In this document: in pieces, positions 7,090 to 16,275 of the stretch
Layout of the letters: the number at the start of each line of letters is the position of its first letter
Numbering within the stretch: the first letter of the stretch is position 1
Virus record (IMG/VR): IMGVR_UViG_3300035145_000192
Location: 1-27,065 of that record
Reading direction: 5' to 3' (one strand)
Source of the DNA: a virus
Length of the DNA stretch: 27,065 nucleotides
The notes under the pieces: model-generated
Told to the model about the DNA's origin: nothing
Databases searched by the model: none
Seen by the model: the letters and a program-made list of their open reading frames with translations, nothing else
Position numbers and translations under genes: made by a program

Positions 7090-10000
7090 CTAAAGCTGGC
7101 TGTATATCGGAATCAAGCGATTACCTAACGTGCGATCGACGCGCCAGCCATTCTGGAATACCTCTTCAATCGTCTCGGCGGTAGGCCCGAGCAAGCTAAA
7201 GATCGCTGAGCCACCCCACTCTGAATTTTGATGTGCCATCTGAGCCATGCTCAGCGGCCCCAGGAATCCTGACTTCTCGATAATCTCAAACCAGTAGTCG
7301 TCCCAGTCCATCTTGTCCGATCGGAAGTACTTCTGATCTGGCTCTTTACCCGGTATCAGCCACGCCAGCCCGTTCTTAGCGTACTCCCGCAGCTCCATGC
7401 CTAGCATCGCAAGCGGCATAGTGGCGACTGCAGTAAGCAGTAGTATCGAAGCAACGGCGGTAAGCTGCGCTTGGCCGGTTGTTGTCTCTGTGCGGGCCTC
7501 GGCTTCCCGCAGTACCCCACCCATGATGGTCTTGTAGTAGCTGTAGAAGTAACCCTTCAACTGCCAAACCAGAGCCCAGCGCGGATCAGAGGCCCAGACC
7601 GGTCGCTCTGCTGCGTTAGGACGCATGATTGATGACTCTACAAAACGAGCCAACGCGTCGCGCACCTTAACGCCTTCGGGAGTATCGAAACTTTTGTTCT
7701 CGTTCCACGCCAGAATTTCTTCGGCAGTGACGCCAAGCTCTTCGAGGTATCGCGTTGAGTTGGGGTTGTTGAACTCGTTCCGAGCGTGGTTTAGCAGGAA
7801 CTGCACGCCCATGTTAGATGCAAACTCGCGGCTGAACTTGGTAAAGAAGTCGAGACCAATCAAACGGAACCAGCCGTCTGACAGCTTCCGCACAAACGGG
7901 TCCATGTAATCCTGTTCGGCTTGCGTAACCCACGCGTTGGCGACGGTCTCGTTAGTAACAACACCAATATCCCTGGCTAGTTGCTGTGCTTCTTGGCGAT
8001 TCTTAACCGTAGCGGCAATCTGCTTGAAGCCTGTCCACAGCCCACTAAAGTCCTTGTGGTTAATAATTGGCCCCGCCAGATCAGGCAGCGAAGCGATAGT
8101 GGCAAACGGCAGGATCGTTACAAACTGCAGGAACTGACCCCAGCTGTTGAGCTTCCGCATCCACGGAGCAATAGGCTCCTTTTGGTAACCGAGGTATGAA
8201 GCGATTACATCTTCAGCTGTCTTGCGGTCCTCAGCTGATAGCTTCGCCAAGCGCTTTTTAAGCTGTTCTGGCCCGCCGGTAGCCTTGTTGAACTCGACGC
8301 GCTTGACTACGTGACGCATGTAATCGACGAATGCTGCCCCCGGTTCATTTACAAAGCCGTAAAAGTCGAGAAGCTCCCGGTCAATATTAGCAGTCAGCTT
8401 GATTGCCTGCTCCACCGCAGCTGCCGGGTTCGTAGGGTCAATGGCAGTCTCTTCCTCAATTGACTGACCAAGTTTCACGAGACGATCGATTGATGCGTCA
8501 ATAGTTTTTGCATCGAGCGTAGGATCGTTATCGAGCAACAGCTGCTTGAACACCTCTCGCCGCTCGGTGACTTCAAACAGGTTTAGTGAAATTGGGAAGT
8601 AGTCAGGCCGCTTGCCGACGCCCGTGTTACTGGGCTCTATGTACTCGTCATAGAAAGTCTCTAGGTAGTCGCGAATCTGGCGAGCTACGCCTGTCAATTC
8701 TGCGGTGGGGATTGAGCTAAATGCCCTCTCAAAACCAGCCTGAACCTCTGGCGAGGTCATGTCGCCAATCTCACGCTCGAATCGGTTCTTCCAGCGGCCT
8801 ACAGTCGTGTTAACCGCGCGCAAGAAGCCAAGCTTGCCACGACCTGCCAAATCCTGCGCTCGGACGTAGAACATGTCTGCAATCTCGTCCCCCGCCACTC
8901 TACGGAGGATGTTGTCTGCGGGGAGCAGTAGGCTGCGGATTGCGCCAGCAAGGTTGCTCTTAGTGGCCTTCTCGTAAGCTCGTGCAGTAGACCGAGCCCC
9001 AGGTGTGTTTTGCACCTGCTCGACTATGTCGGGGACCATCGTCTGTTGCAGCGTTGTGGTATTTGCAGTTTGGTTATGCCTTTCTGCTGAGTCGAGAACA
9101 CCTTCTATGTATTGCTCGAATGTAGTGTCAGGAGTAATGAAGTTCGTTGCTCTACCAGGAGCAAAACTGGTCCCAAATCGATTCTGCCAAGCGCGACCTG
9201 CCCGAAGGAACAGGTCGTACAGGCGTCGACCTAGCTTCTTGAAATGACGCTCCGTCATATTGCGAGCTTGTTTGTTTAGGTAGCGCTTCGTGGCCCATTT
9301 TGCGACCTGATCTGCGTACCATTCCTCGAAAGGCGCATCTTGTCTTTCATAGCCTTTTGTTAACGGGCTTTTCCGATAAGCCTCTTCTAGCCGCTTTCGT
9401 AATGCGGGGTTAGCCATTGCCTTTGATTGCTCCTGACGATAAATCGCGTGGCCCATTTCATGAGCTAGCACAAGCGCATCGAGAGTAGAGTTACCTGTCT
9501 CCCTCAACATGATGATATTCGTTGGCGGATCGTAGTAACCATTCGCATTCGGGTTAGATCCAAGCAAACCCTTCAATCGGAGCACAGTACTAGCCACGCT
9601 AGGCTCATAGGTGTTGCGTATCTCTGTGTCGCTAAGTTGCTCCAGCTCTGCGTAACTGAAGATCGACGGGCGCTCTTCGAATGAAAAGCTATTCAAAAGC
9701 TCGTCATGTACACCTTTAACTATTTCGTCGGTTTGCCATGAGCTAGCAGCACGACCCCCAAAAAAGCGGGAACTTGTGCGCCTTGGGGGTGCCGCCGAAT
9801 CTACCCTACCAGTAGTAGACGGCGCTCCGCCCCTGCGTCGATCAATAGAAAGATCATCTTCGCTTTCAGGTTGCGCTTGCTCTCGTTCTTCTGCAAAAAC
9901 TTGAGTGGTCTGCCCTTCGTCAGTAGTAGCGATTACGCTACTTACAGATCTAGCACCTGCCTCAATCTCAGCTGAGCTCAACCCGTCTTGTGCCTCTAGG

Positions 10001-12516
10001 TTTGCCTCCTCAAAATTAGAATCAGATGTTTCTGCATCTTCGCTAGGATCAAAATCCCTACGTTCATTTATTGGGCCAACTTCGCTAACAGTTTCGCGAA
10101 CCTCGGATGCCGTTACTTCAGATCCGCGAGCCCCGCGACCTAATAAATAGTTGATACTTAGGCCGTCTTTCACCTTCAGGTTTGCGCCTTTAAACTCTCC
10201 GTTCGGCGCAAAATTACGCTGATTTAAGAGGCTAACGCCGTTTTTGTCTTGTATGTCAAAACGGCCTGTGGCTGTAGACACTTCGTCACCTAACAGGTCG
10301 CTTAGCGATGAGTTGAAGACGGAGTTATCACGGTACAAAACTAATTCGGACAAAATCTCAAGCATCGCTGCCCGGTCAGTGTTTAGACGACCGCCGCCGC
10401 CCACATACTCCGTACCTTCTCTGGCACGCAACAACCCTCGGCCCATGTTCATCAACCGAGCAAGGTCTATAGTTGTGCGCCTGCCGTCAGGACGAACCAG
10501 CACTGCGCTCCGATTTCCAGGCTTACCTCCCTGTGCAAATCCAATCGCCTTTATTAGATACTGCTCTTTTGGCAGGCGCTGGCTTCTGCCATCCGCTTCG
10601 AAGGTGTATACCTCGTCAAAATCCTCTCGAATGACTTGGAAAACGCCATCTTTCTCTTGAATAGAAACAACGGAATTTGGATAGTCCGCCTGCTCTCTAA
10701 GGGCGGTACGCATAGTAGAAGCGTTGTATTGGTCTAACTGCGGGTCATCACCAAACTCTCTGGCGTATTCTCGGCGCAGCTCTATCTCATTGTCGAAAGG
10801 CTCCCTAGACGTGTCACGCGGCGTAAACTCTCCAACAACCTCTACTTCTGATTGAGTAACAGTCCTGTTTTCCTCAAACTCCTCGCGCTGTTCGAAACGC
10901 TGTCTCTGCTCTTCGCCCATGTTCTCGAAGGCAGATTGGTCCGTCATACCTAGCTCTTCCAGAGTCTCGTCATCAAACTCCATAGGACGAACATCTTCGG
11001 CCTCAAGCTTTCTCTTACGTGCTTCTAGGGCTTGATCTGCAGATACCACGCGGTATTGGAAGATAGGAGATAATTTTTCAGCGTTGGCTTTTGCTGCTTC
11101 AAGGTTTGCTGCAGTGGTCAGCTCTGCTGACACCACGTTACCTTTGTAGTCCAGAGCTTCTACAACTAGATCAGCGCCATCTACCTTTGGAGATGTATAA
11201 CCTAAAGCTTCGGCCAACGACTCCTCATTAGCACCCGACTTAACTACCTCATCGGCAAGCTTTTCATCCTTTGTGACGATGGTTCCGCGGCCCGGGATGT
11301 ATCGGGCATGGAATACTTTGCCATCTTCTTCGAAGCGACCGTCTTGGGGGAACCGCTCTCTGCCCTGCTCTCCCGCAATCCATACGGCCTGCTTGGTGCT
11401 GTTTGCGTCGTGAATAGCGGCTAGCTGAGCATCTAGGTCGACTTTTGGTTCAGGGGTGGTTACTCCCTCATCGGTTTCACCGAACTGTTCCGCATTGATC
11501 TCTGCATCAACACGCTGTCCCTGAGACTGCGCCAGCTTCTCTCTGGCTTTATCAATGATGCGCTTAGACTCGCCTGCTGCGGCACCCAGCGTACCTCCAG
11601 CAGCACCCGCAGCTTTACCGCCTAAGAAACCGGCGAACGCGGACTCTGCCAAGCGCAACGCAGCGTCCTCGCGGGTAAAGTCATCATCCAGGTCAAACCT
11701 GTTAGCTACGCTAATACCTTCTTGCACAAATTCAGTTGTGCCTTCGATTGCCCCACCCTTCAGAGCGGAGCCAGCGATGTCGCTAGCGAGACGATTAAAG
11801 ATGCCACCTTCCTTGGCAGCGCGTTTACCGGCCACGTTCCCGACCAGCTTGAGCAAAGCGACTTCGCCCAAAACTCCAACGGCAGCTTGTGGTGCGCCCA
11901 CTACTGCTGCACGGAATGCCTGCATTGGATCTAGCTCCTTGCCGGAATCCAACGCTTCAGACAAGTTGCTGCCTGACAGGGGTACGTACTCAGACGTAAA
12001 AGCACCGCCCAACGCGCCGCGCCGGAAGTACTTATACATTTCGTTTGCGAGCTCAGTCTCGTCAGGAGTAGCAACGCCTTTTGCTGTTTTTGACAATGCG
12101 TCACTAACAACTCGTTTTGCCGCGTTGCGGCCTGTTGCTGACAAGACCCCCCGCCCAGCTACTGCGGTGATACCACCAATGCCTGCTCCCGCTATGGTGG
12201 AGACGGCGGATGGTGTGATCTGACCTACTGCTTTTACTGACTGAGTGAGGAAGCCTTCAAAGGTGGGCTGGTCTAAGAACTCCTCGAAAGACTGGATGTC
12301 TCCCATTAAGTCAGCAGTGTATTCCTCGTTCTGACGGGCCTCTGCGATATTTGCGGCGGCAGCTTCGTCTGCCCCGACAAGCGTTTGAGCAAGCGCCTGA
12401 AAATAGTCTACGTCAGTGGAAAGACCTTCGGCACCGGACTCTGCTGCGCGAGAAAAAACCTCAGCGAGAGGGATGTCACGTTCAACCGCTGCTACCTTGT
12501 CACGACCTGTGGCCAA
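7090..12516 (-). CDS. Giant internal virion/polyvalent protein with HEMGH metallopeptidase motif (1808 aa)
   Basis: Regions in order: Ala/Gly-rich N-terminal hydrophobic stretches (about 90-330); acidic linker regions (340-900); a zincin-like segment with HEMGH at 1019-1023, where H1019, E1020 and H1023 are candidate catalytic residues, and a downstream FEEWYAD (1063-1069) that may give the third ligand. The C-terminal half contains KRPDYFPISLN (1302 on), hydrophobic segments at about 1460-1485 and 1685-1710, and an ending that resembles large polyvalent protein-associated domains (LPD38 type, from memory). By size and position it matches the last ejected core protein of podoviruses (T7 gp16 role), helping DNA cross the cell envelope. 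Here a peptidase replaces the usual transglycosylase. The start is TTG at 12516, with TAGGAG eight bases upstream and an in-frame TAG just before. Confidence 0.8.
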   Translation of the reverse strand: MATGRDKVAAVERDIPLAEVFSRAAESGAEGLSTDVDYFQALAQTLVGADEAAAANIAEARQNEEYTADLMGDIQSFEEFLDQPTFEGFLTQSVKAVGQITPSAVSTIAGAGIGGITAVAGRGVLSATGRNAAKRVVSDALSKTAKGVATPDETELANEMYKYFRRGALGGAFTSEYVPLSGSNLSEALDSGKELDPMQAFRAAVVGAPQAAVGVLGEVALLKLVGNVAGKRAAKEGGIFNRLASDIAGSALKGGAIEGTTEFVQEGISVANRFDLDDDFTREDAALRLAESAFAGFLGGKAAGAAGGTLGAAAGESKRIIDKAREKLAQSQGQRVDAEINAEQFGETDEGVTTPEPKVDLDAQLAAIHDANSTKQAVWIAGEQGRERFPQDGRFEEDGKVFHARYIPGRGTIVTKDEKLADEVVKSGANEESLAEALGYTSPKVDGADLVVEALDYKGNVVSAELTTAANLEAAKANAEKLSPIFQYRVVSADQALEARKRKLEAEDVRPMEFDDETLEELGMTDQSAFENMGEEQRQRFEQREEFEENRTVTQSEVEVVGEFTPRDTSREPFDNEIELRREYAREFGDDPQLDQYNASTMRTALREQADYPNSVVSIQEKDGVFQVIREDFDEVYTFEADGRSQRLPKEQYLIKAIGFAQGGKPGNRSAVLVRPDGRRTTIDLARLMNMGRGLLRAREGTEYVGGGGRLNTDRAAMLEILSELVLYRDNSVFNSSLSDLLGDEVSTATGRFDIQDKNGVSLLNQRNFAPNGEFKGANLKVKDGLSINYLLGRGARGSEVTASEVRETVSEVGPINERRDFDPSEDAETSDSNFEEANLEAQDGLSSAEIEAGARSVSSVIATTDEGQTTQVFAEEREQAQPESEDDLSIDRRRGGAPSTTGRVDSAAPPRRTSSRFFGGRAASSWQTDEIVKGVHDELLNSFSFEERPSIFSYAELEQLSDTEIRNTYEPSVASTVLRLKGLLGSNPNANGYYDPPTNIIMLRETGNSTLDALVLAHEMGHAIYRQEQSKAMANPALRKRLEEAYRKSPLTKGYERQDAPFEEWYADQVAKWATKRYLNKQARNMTERHFKKLGRRLYDLFLRAGRAWQNRFGTSFAPGRATNFITPDTTFEQYIEGVLDSAERHNQTANTTTLQQTMVPDIVEQVQNTPGARSTARAYEKATKSNLAGAIRSLLLPADNILRRVAGDEIADMFYVRAQDLAGRGKLGFLRAVNTTVGRWKNRFEREIGDMTSPEVQAGFERAFSSIPTAELTGVARQIRDYLETFYDEYIEPSNTGVGKRPDYFPISLNLFEVTERREVFKQLLLDNDPTLDAKTIDASIDRLVKLGQSIEEETAIDPTNPAAAVEQAIKLTANIDRELLDFYGFVNEPGAAFVDYMRHVVKRVEFNKATGGPEQLKKRLAKLSAEDRKTAEDVIASYLGYQKEPIAPWMRKLNSWGQFLQFVTILPFATIASLPDLAGPIINHKDFSGLWTGFKQIAATVKNRQEAQQLARDIGVVTNETVANAWVTQAEQDYMDPFVRKLSDGWFRLIGLDFFTKFSREFASNMGVQFLLNHARNEFNNPNSTRYLEELGVTAEEILAWNENKSFDTPEGVKVRDALARFVESSIMRPNAAERPVWASDPRWALVWQLKGYFYSYYKTIMGGVLREAEARTETTTGQAQLTAVASILLLTAVATMPLAMLGMELREYAKNGLAWLIPGKEPDQKYFRSDKMDWDDYWFEIIEKSGFLGPLSMAQMAHQNSEWGGSAIFSLLGPTAETIEEVFQNGWRVDRTLGNRLIPIYSQL

Positions 12517-12527
12517 CCCGGTTACTC

Positions 12528-14501
12528 CTATCTAACGCGTGGAACTGCTACGTCTTCTACATCTTGGAGAGAAAGTGGTTGATCTTCGGCATTCGCTAAC
12601 GCAGCAAGAACCAACACGTCGTAAAGTGTTTTGTCCAGCTGTCTAATATCGTTTGCGAGAACAAGCTCGTCTTTGCGGCGTCCTGGTATACGGTTCCCGT
12701 CTTTATCTCGTCCAGGCGGTCCGGTGTAGTAGAAGCCTTCAAACTTCCCATCTGGCGTGAACTTGCCCTCTACACGACTGAGGTCAAAATCCGTCTTGCT
12801 AATGTTGCTCGGGTCTGCGTCGCCTCTAAATATAGATATCAGGGTCTCAGCAACGCCGCCTTCCTCTCTCGCCGCATAAGTAGCGAGAATCTCACTGAAC
12901 ACTGGCGCAAGCGCTCTCATCATTACGGGGCGCTGTTCTGGCGTTAGAGCCGAAGCCATGGTTAAGAAGGGCGCAAGGGAAGGCAGGAACTGTTGAACAC
13001 CTTGCTCTGTAAGAACTCCGTTCTCTTTTACTGCCGCTAAGTCCTCTTGGAGTTTTGCGCCAATTTCTCCTGCCGCCTTTTGTCCTGCTGCAAAGTCAGT
13101 ACGAAGAGTCCGATTAAATCTTTCAATGTCTAATGCGTACTCAGCGCGGCGCTGCTCTAACACATCTCGCTGTAGCCCGAGAGTTGTCGCGTCTTTGGCG
13201 GTCATCGATGCTGTGCCCGTCTCAAAAATGTTTGAGATCTGCTGCAACATATCCCGCCGAGTAGCGAGATCTGGATTTTTACCGCCCCCGATGGCTGCAA
13301 TCATGGCAACCCGAGCCATGGCACGATCTCGTCTGTTCTCAAGCTTCGCCAAGTCGTTGACAGTCTGCACGCCTGCCTGCTGCAACTGTGTTGCAACTGC
13401 AGCTTGATCTTGTGGTGACATGGTGACTTCACCGGACATGACTTTCTCTACTACCTGATCAGTAGGCATGTCCTTGGTTTCTTCAACAACTTTGTCGACG
13501 GACGCCTGTTGCTCGGGCGTGTCCATGGTAAATGTTGCAGGTTCGAGTTCGGCTATTTCTTCTTTCAGCCTATTAACGCGGTTTCTAGCGCCTCTCGCTG
13601 CGTTCTTGCTTCGACCCGATTTTTCCAGGTTCTCAAGTCGAGCCTCTTCTGTTTTAAGCTGCGCCCTCTTTTCTTCTAAACCCGAGTCCATCTTGCGCTC
13701 TTCAATCCGGCGCAACATCTCTTGGTTACGTCCGATTTGCTCAGGCTTGGGTTCAGGCTTGGGCTCAGGCTCGGGGGGCGGCTCACCGGATGCAACCGAG
13801 TCGATAAACTGCTGACGCTCGGTCGGGTCTTCGATATTTGCAGCACCTGCTACCACGCCCCTGCGAATAGCGACCTGCTGCTCTACCGGCTGGTTAGCAA
13901 TGCTTGCTTCAAGTTCAGAAAGATCGGCGTCTACTATGCCCTCAGCGGCCAAGGCACCTTGTATATCGTATGCAGTTTGAATTCTGCGTGAAGCACCTAG
14001 AGCGACATCAGCAGATTTTACGAAATCCTCTAGTGTTGCGAACTTCGCAACAGGCGCATTAGGATCTTTTGATCCATCCGCTGTAATAACGCCGAAAGTC
14101 CCGTCTTCGTTCGATGTTTGAATGACCCAGCCTTTACCATCAGGGGCTTTGACAAAACGGATATCTTTTACTGAGGGATCTATCAAGCCAGAAGTGCGGG
14201 CAATATTCTTCATTGCATCTATAGATGCGGCGTCACCGGCTTCTAACTTCGCTGCTGCTTTTGACGGGTCAATCCGAGTCTTAGTGTCGTTAAACAGACC
14301 CGCGTCGTCGACCATGAGCATGTTCTGATTTGCGGCGGCTACGTCCAGCCTCTCGCGCTCTTGAGCAGCTGCTCGGCCCTCTTGCGCCTCTCGTATAGCA
14401 AGCTCTCGGTCTAGCCGCTCAGCCTCTTCCCTGGCTGCAAATGCTGACCCGGCTCCGGCTAAGCCAACACCAATCCCCGCTAATCCATCCAAAAGACTCA
14501 T
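12528..14501 (-). CDS. Internal virion protein, coiled-coil rich (657 aa)
   Basis: A short Gly/Ala-rich hydrophobic start (MSLLDGLAGIGVGLAGAGSA) is followed by a charged helix (AAREEAERLDRELAIREAQ). Then comes a mixed domain (about 55-200), a proline/glutamate run (PEPEPKPEPKPEQ near 250), a long predicted coiled coil (260-320), and helical Gln/Ala/Arg-rich sequence to the end. No catalytic motif is visible. Length, composition and position between the smaller internal proteins and the 1808-aa protein fit a T7 gp15-like ejected core protein, although no sequence identity is claimed. An AAGGAAG site precedes the ATG, and the upstream stop lies nine bases away. It is likely to be packed in the capsid and injected with the DNA. 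Confidence 0.75.
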   Translation of the reverse strand: MSLLDGLAGIGVGLAGAGSAFAAREEAERLDRELAIREAQEGRAAAQERERLDVAAANQNMLMVDDAGLFNDTKTRIDPSKAAAKLEAGDAASIDAMKNIARTSGLIDPSVKDIRFVKAPDGKGWVIQTSNEDGTFGVITADGSKDPNAPVAKFATLEDFVKSADVALGASRRIQTAYDIQGALAAEGIVDADLSELEASIANQPVEQQVAIRRGVVAGAANIEDPTERQQFIDSVASGEPPPEPEPKPEPKPEQIGRNQEMLRRIEERKMDSGLEEKRAQLKTEEARLENLEKSGRSKNAARGARNRVNRLKEEIAELEPATFTMDTPEQQASVDKVVEETKDMPTDQVVEKVMSGEVTMSPQDQAAVATQLQQAGVQTVNDLAKLENRRDRAMARVAMIAAIGGGKNPDLATRRDMLQQISNIFETGTASMTAKDATTLGLQRDVLEQRRAEYALDIERFNRTLRTDFAAGQKAAGEIGAKLQEDLAAVKENGVLTEQGVQQFLPSLAPFLTMASALTPEQRPVMMRALAPVFSEILATYAAREEGGVAETLISIFRGDADPSNISKTDFDLSRVEGKFTPDGKFEGFYYTGPPGRDKDGNRIPGRRKDELVLANDIRQLDKTLYDVLVLAALANAEDQPLSLQDVEDVAVPRVR

Positions 14502-14510
14502 GACACTTCC

Positions 14511-15224
14511 TTATATAAACGCCGCGAGGATCGCCGCAGCGCCAAGACTACCGATCAGTCCGTAGGTCTGAGCTTTCTGTGCAGCTTTGGCTTGCTCATA
14601 AGCATTTTTGCGAGCAGTAGCATCTGCTGCAGCCGATCCCATTTGCTGCAAAGAGCTTCGATTGACGCCCTGCCCGATGTTGATCAGGTCTGCCAACAAT
14701 GTCTGGTTAGCGTCTCGCTGCGCTAAACGGGCATCGCCAAGTGCCTGAATACCCCCCAGGGTGTTGCTGCGGCCCAAACTGCGCTGCATCTCCTGCTGTT
14801 GAGCGGGAGTCAAAGCAGTGCCGTAGCGACTAATGTTTCGCTGCGCTATGTCGCGGGCCTGTTGCTGCGCGCCTGTAATGTCTTCCCGGGCCTGGTCGAT
14901 AATGCTGGTATCAGTCTGCGCCTGATTGATTAGCTCTTCTTCGAATCCGCCGTAGTTAGTGATGAAGTCCAAATACTGCTGGCGGGTAAGATCGGCAAAC
15001 GCCTGGTCTGGGTCACTGACTGTCGGAATGGAAGCAGCGTTGTTCGGTGGCGTATAGTCTGTAGGGACATTGGGGTAAGCGCCTACTCTTGCCATCCGAC
15101 GATCAGGAACGTCTTGCTGAGCAACTTGTATATCGGGTTGCGGGACAGCTTGCTGCTGCATGCGCTGCACCATCATTTGCTGCTGCTGGACTGTCAGCTC
15201 TTTAGGAAGATCATAAATTGCCAT
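14511..15224 (-). CDS. Small internal virion protein, Gln-rich with C-terminal hydrophobic helix (237 aa)
   Basis: The N-terminus is strongly Gln-rich (KELTVQQQQMMVQRMQQQAV). A helical Ala/Gln/Arg region follows (about 95-215), and the end is hydrophobic, GLIGSLGAAAILAAFI (residues 222-237), long enough to insert in a membrane. Together with 15224-15811 it resembles the small ejection proteins of podoviruses (T7 gp14 type), which insert into the outer membrane after injection. That assignment rests on position and composition. The ATG overlaps the preceding stop (TAATG) with a G-rich ribosome site just upstream. No conserved enzyme motif is seen. Confidence 0.7.
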   Translation of the reverse strand: MAIYDLPKELTVQQQQMMVQRMQQQAVPQPDIQVAQQDVPDRRMARVGAYPNVPTDYTPPNNAASIPTVSDPDQAFADLTRQQYLDFITNYGGFEEELINQAQTDTSIIDQAREDITGAQQQARDIAQRNISRYGTALTPAQQQEMQRSLGRSNTLGGIQALGDARLAQRDANQTLLADLINIGQGVNRSSLQQMGSAAADATARKNAYEQAKAAQKAQTYGLIGSLGAAAILAAFI

Positions 15225-15811
15225 TAGATGCCCCCCTGACTTGAAAGATTGTTGAAGAAGTCTTTCGAGAACCTACCCATGCCAGAATCCGCCGCGTCTG
15301 GGTTTGCATCGAGGTACTTGTTCAATCCGGCCCCAATTGCGGCTCCGGCCAACTGACCGCCTGCCTTGTACTTAGCAGCGGCTACCTGTTGATTCGCTCG
15401 GGCTTTTGTTAACGCCTCTGAAGTAGCAAGACGCGATGCCTGGGCAAGTCCGCTTTGTGCTTCTGCAGCTTGTCCGCGAGCAGTGCCGAGCACGCCAGTT
15501 TTCATCCGGTTCTCGATACCTTTAGCAGCTGCGGTTGCTTGGCCCAGCTGACCCTGAATAGCAGCAGCGCGATCACCAGCAGCTCCAACGCGCATTGTCT
15601 CCTGAAAGCCACCGTCAGCCAGCGCCTGCTGGGTGTCGGCGTTAGCTCTGCCGCGCAACGTGGTTTTGTAGTCGTCGGTCATAGACTTGTCGCGCATCTG
15701 CTGAAGCAGCGGGTCGTACAACTGCTTGAAGCGGTCGTACTCTGCTTTTGCTACGCCTGCTGAAACCTTCTCAGCTTCGGACTGCTTTGGTTTATCTGGG
15801 CTGCTGCTCAT
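15224..15811 (-). CDS. Small internal virion protein, Ala/Gln-rich (195 aa)
   Basis: I place the start at ATG 15811, giving MSSSPDKPKQSEAEKVSAGV. It forms an ATGA overlap with the stop of the GNAT-like gene and has AAGGA at proper spacing. An upstream in-frame start would add 14 residues but lies inside the previous gene. The protein is almost entirely helical, with a repetitive Ala/Gln/Arg centre (AAAIQGQLGQATAAAKGIEN; ARGQAAEAQSGLAQASRLAT). It has a glycine-rich hydrophobic patch near 155-170 (GGQLAGAAIGAGLN). This composition is typical of ejected virion core proteins in the gene slot just before the large internal proteins. Exact function is unknown. Confidence 0.7.
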   Translation of the reverse strand: MSSSPDKPKQSEAEKVSAGVAKAEYDRFKQLYDPLLQQMRDKSMTDDYKTTLRGRANADTQQALADGGFQETMRVGAAGDRAAAIQGQLGQATAAAKGIENRMKTGVLGTARGQAAEAQSGLAQASRLATSEALTKARANQQVAAAKYKAGGQLAGAAIGAGLNKYLDANPDAADSGMGRFSKDFFNNLSSQGGI

Positions 15812-16275
15812 TGCCGCACGTCCTTCTTTAAAGAGATGAAGTCCAAATCCCAACCGACTTCTTTTTCAATGTATCCAGCTAGCTTGTGGTTAAGAGTCCT
15901 TACCTCAACAAAACTAGCTCCAATATCGCGAGCCACTTGCTCGAAAAATGCGGTGTGCCTTACTGCCTCTGCCCCGCCCCGCCTTTTTGCCCACGCAAAC
16001 CATAGAAACAACGACTTAGCACCGCTAAACATGGCCGTAGAGACGGTAGTCACCACAAACCCATCATCTGTAACCCAAAGATGTGCATCCTCTGCTTTAC
16101 ATGCCGCGTAAACGTCTTCGGGAATGACCTCAAGGAACGAAGTGCTGTCAATAATTTCTTCCAGCGCGGGCCTGATCCAACCCCAATGTTCTTTAATGTC
16201 AGCCAGAACCGGGTCACTTGATCTCTCTTCCGTACCTATTTCGCTGGAACTTGTGTGAGCGGTAAACGCCTCCAT
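15808..16275 (-). CDS. GNAT-like virion assembly protein, T7 gp13-like (155 aa)
   Basis: After a polar N-terminus of about 25 residues, the protein has HWGWIRPALEEI, then PEDVYAACKAEDAHLWVTDDGFVVTTV, LFLWFAWAKRRGGAEAV, FFEQVARDIGASFVEVRT and KEVGWDL. This strand-helix order resembles the GNAT-fold proteins found in podovirus structural clusters (T7 gene 13/DUF2833 type, from memory). They act in assembly of the internal core rather than as proven acetyltransferases, and the canonical acetyl-CoA loop is not obvious here. The start at 16275 is well supported by AGGAAGG six bases upstream, even though it overlaps the preceding gene by 62 bp. It is translationally coupled (ATGA) to the next gene. 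Confidence 0.6.
   Translation of the reverse strand: MEAFTAHTSSSEIGTEERSSDPVLADIKEHWGWIRPALEEIIDSTSFLEVIPEDVYAACKAEDAHLWVTDDGFVVTTVSTAMFSGAKSLFLWFAWAKRRGGAEAVRHTAFFEQVARDIGASFVEVRTLNHKLAGYIEKEVGWDLDFISLKKDVRQ

Noticed and set aside
11555-12223. 222-codon plus-strand frame rich in Ala/Pro/Ser
   Set aside because: It is the mirror of the Ala/Gly-rich start of the 1808-aa protein. Composition explains the missing stops.
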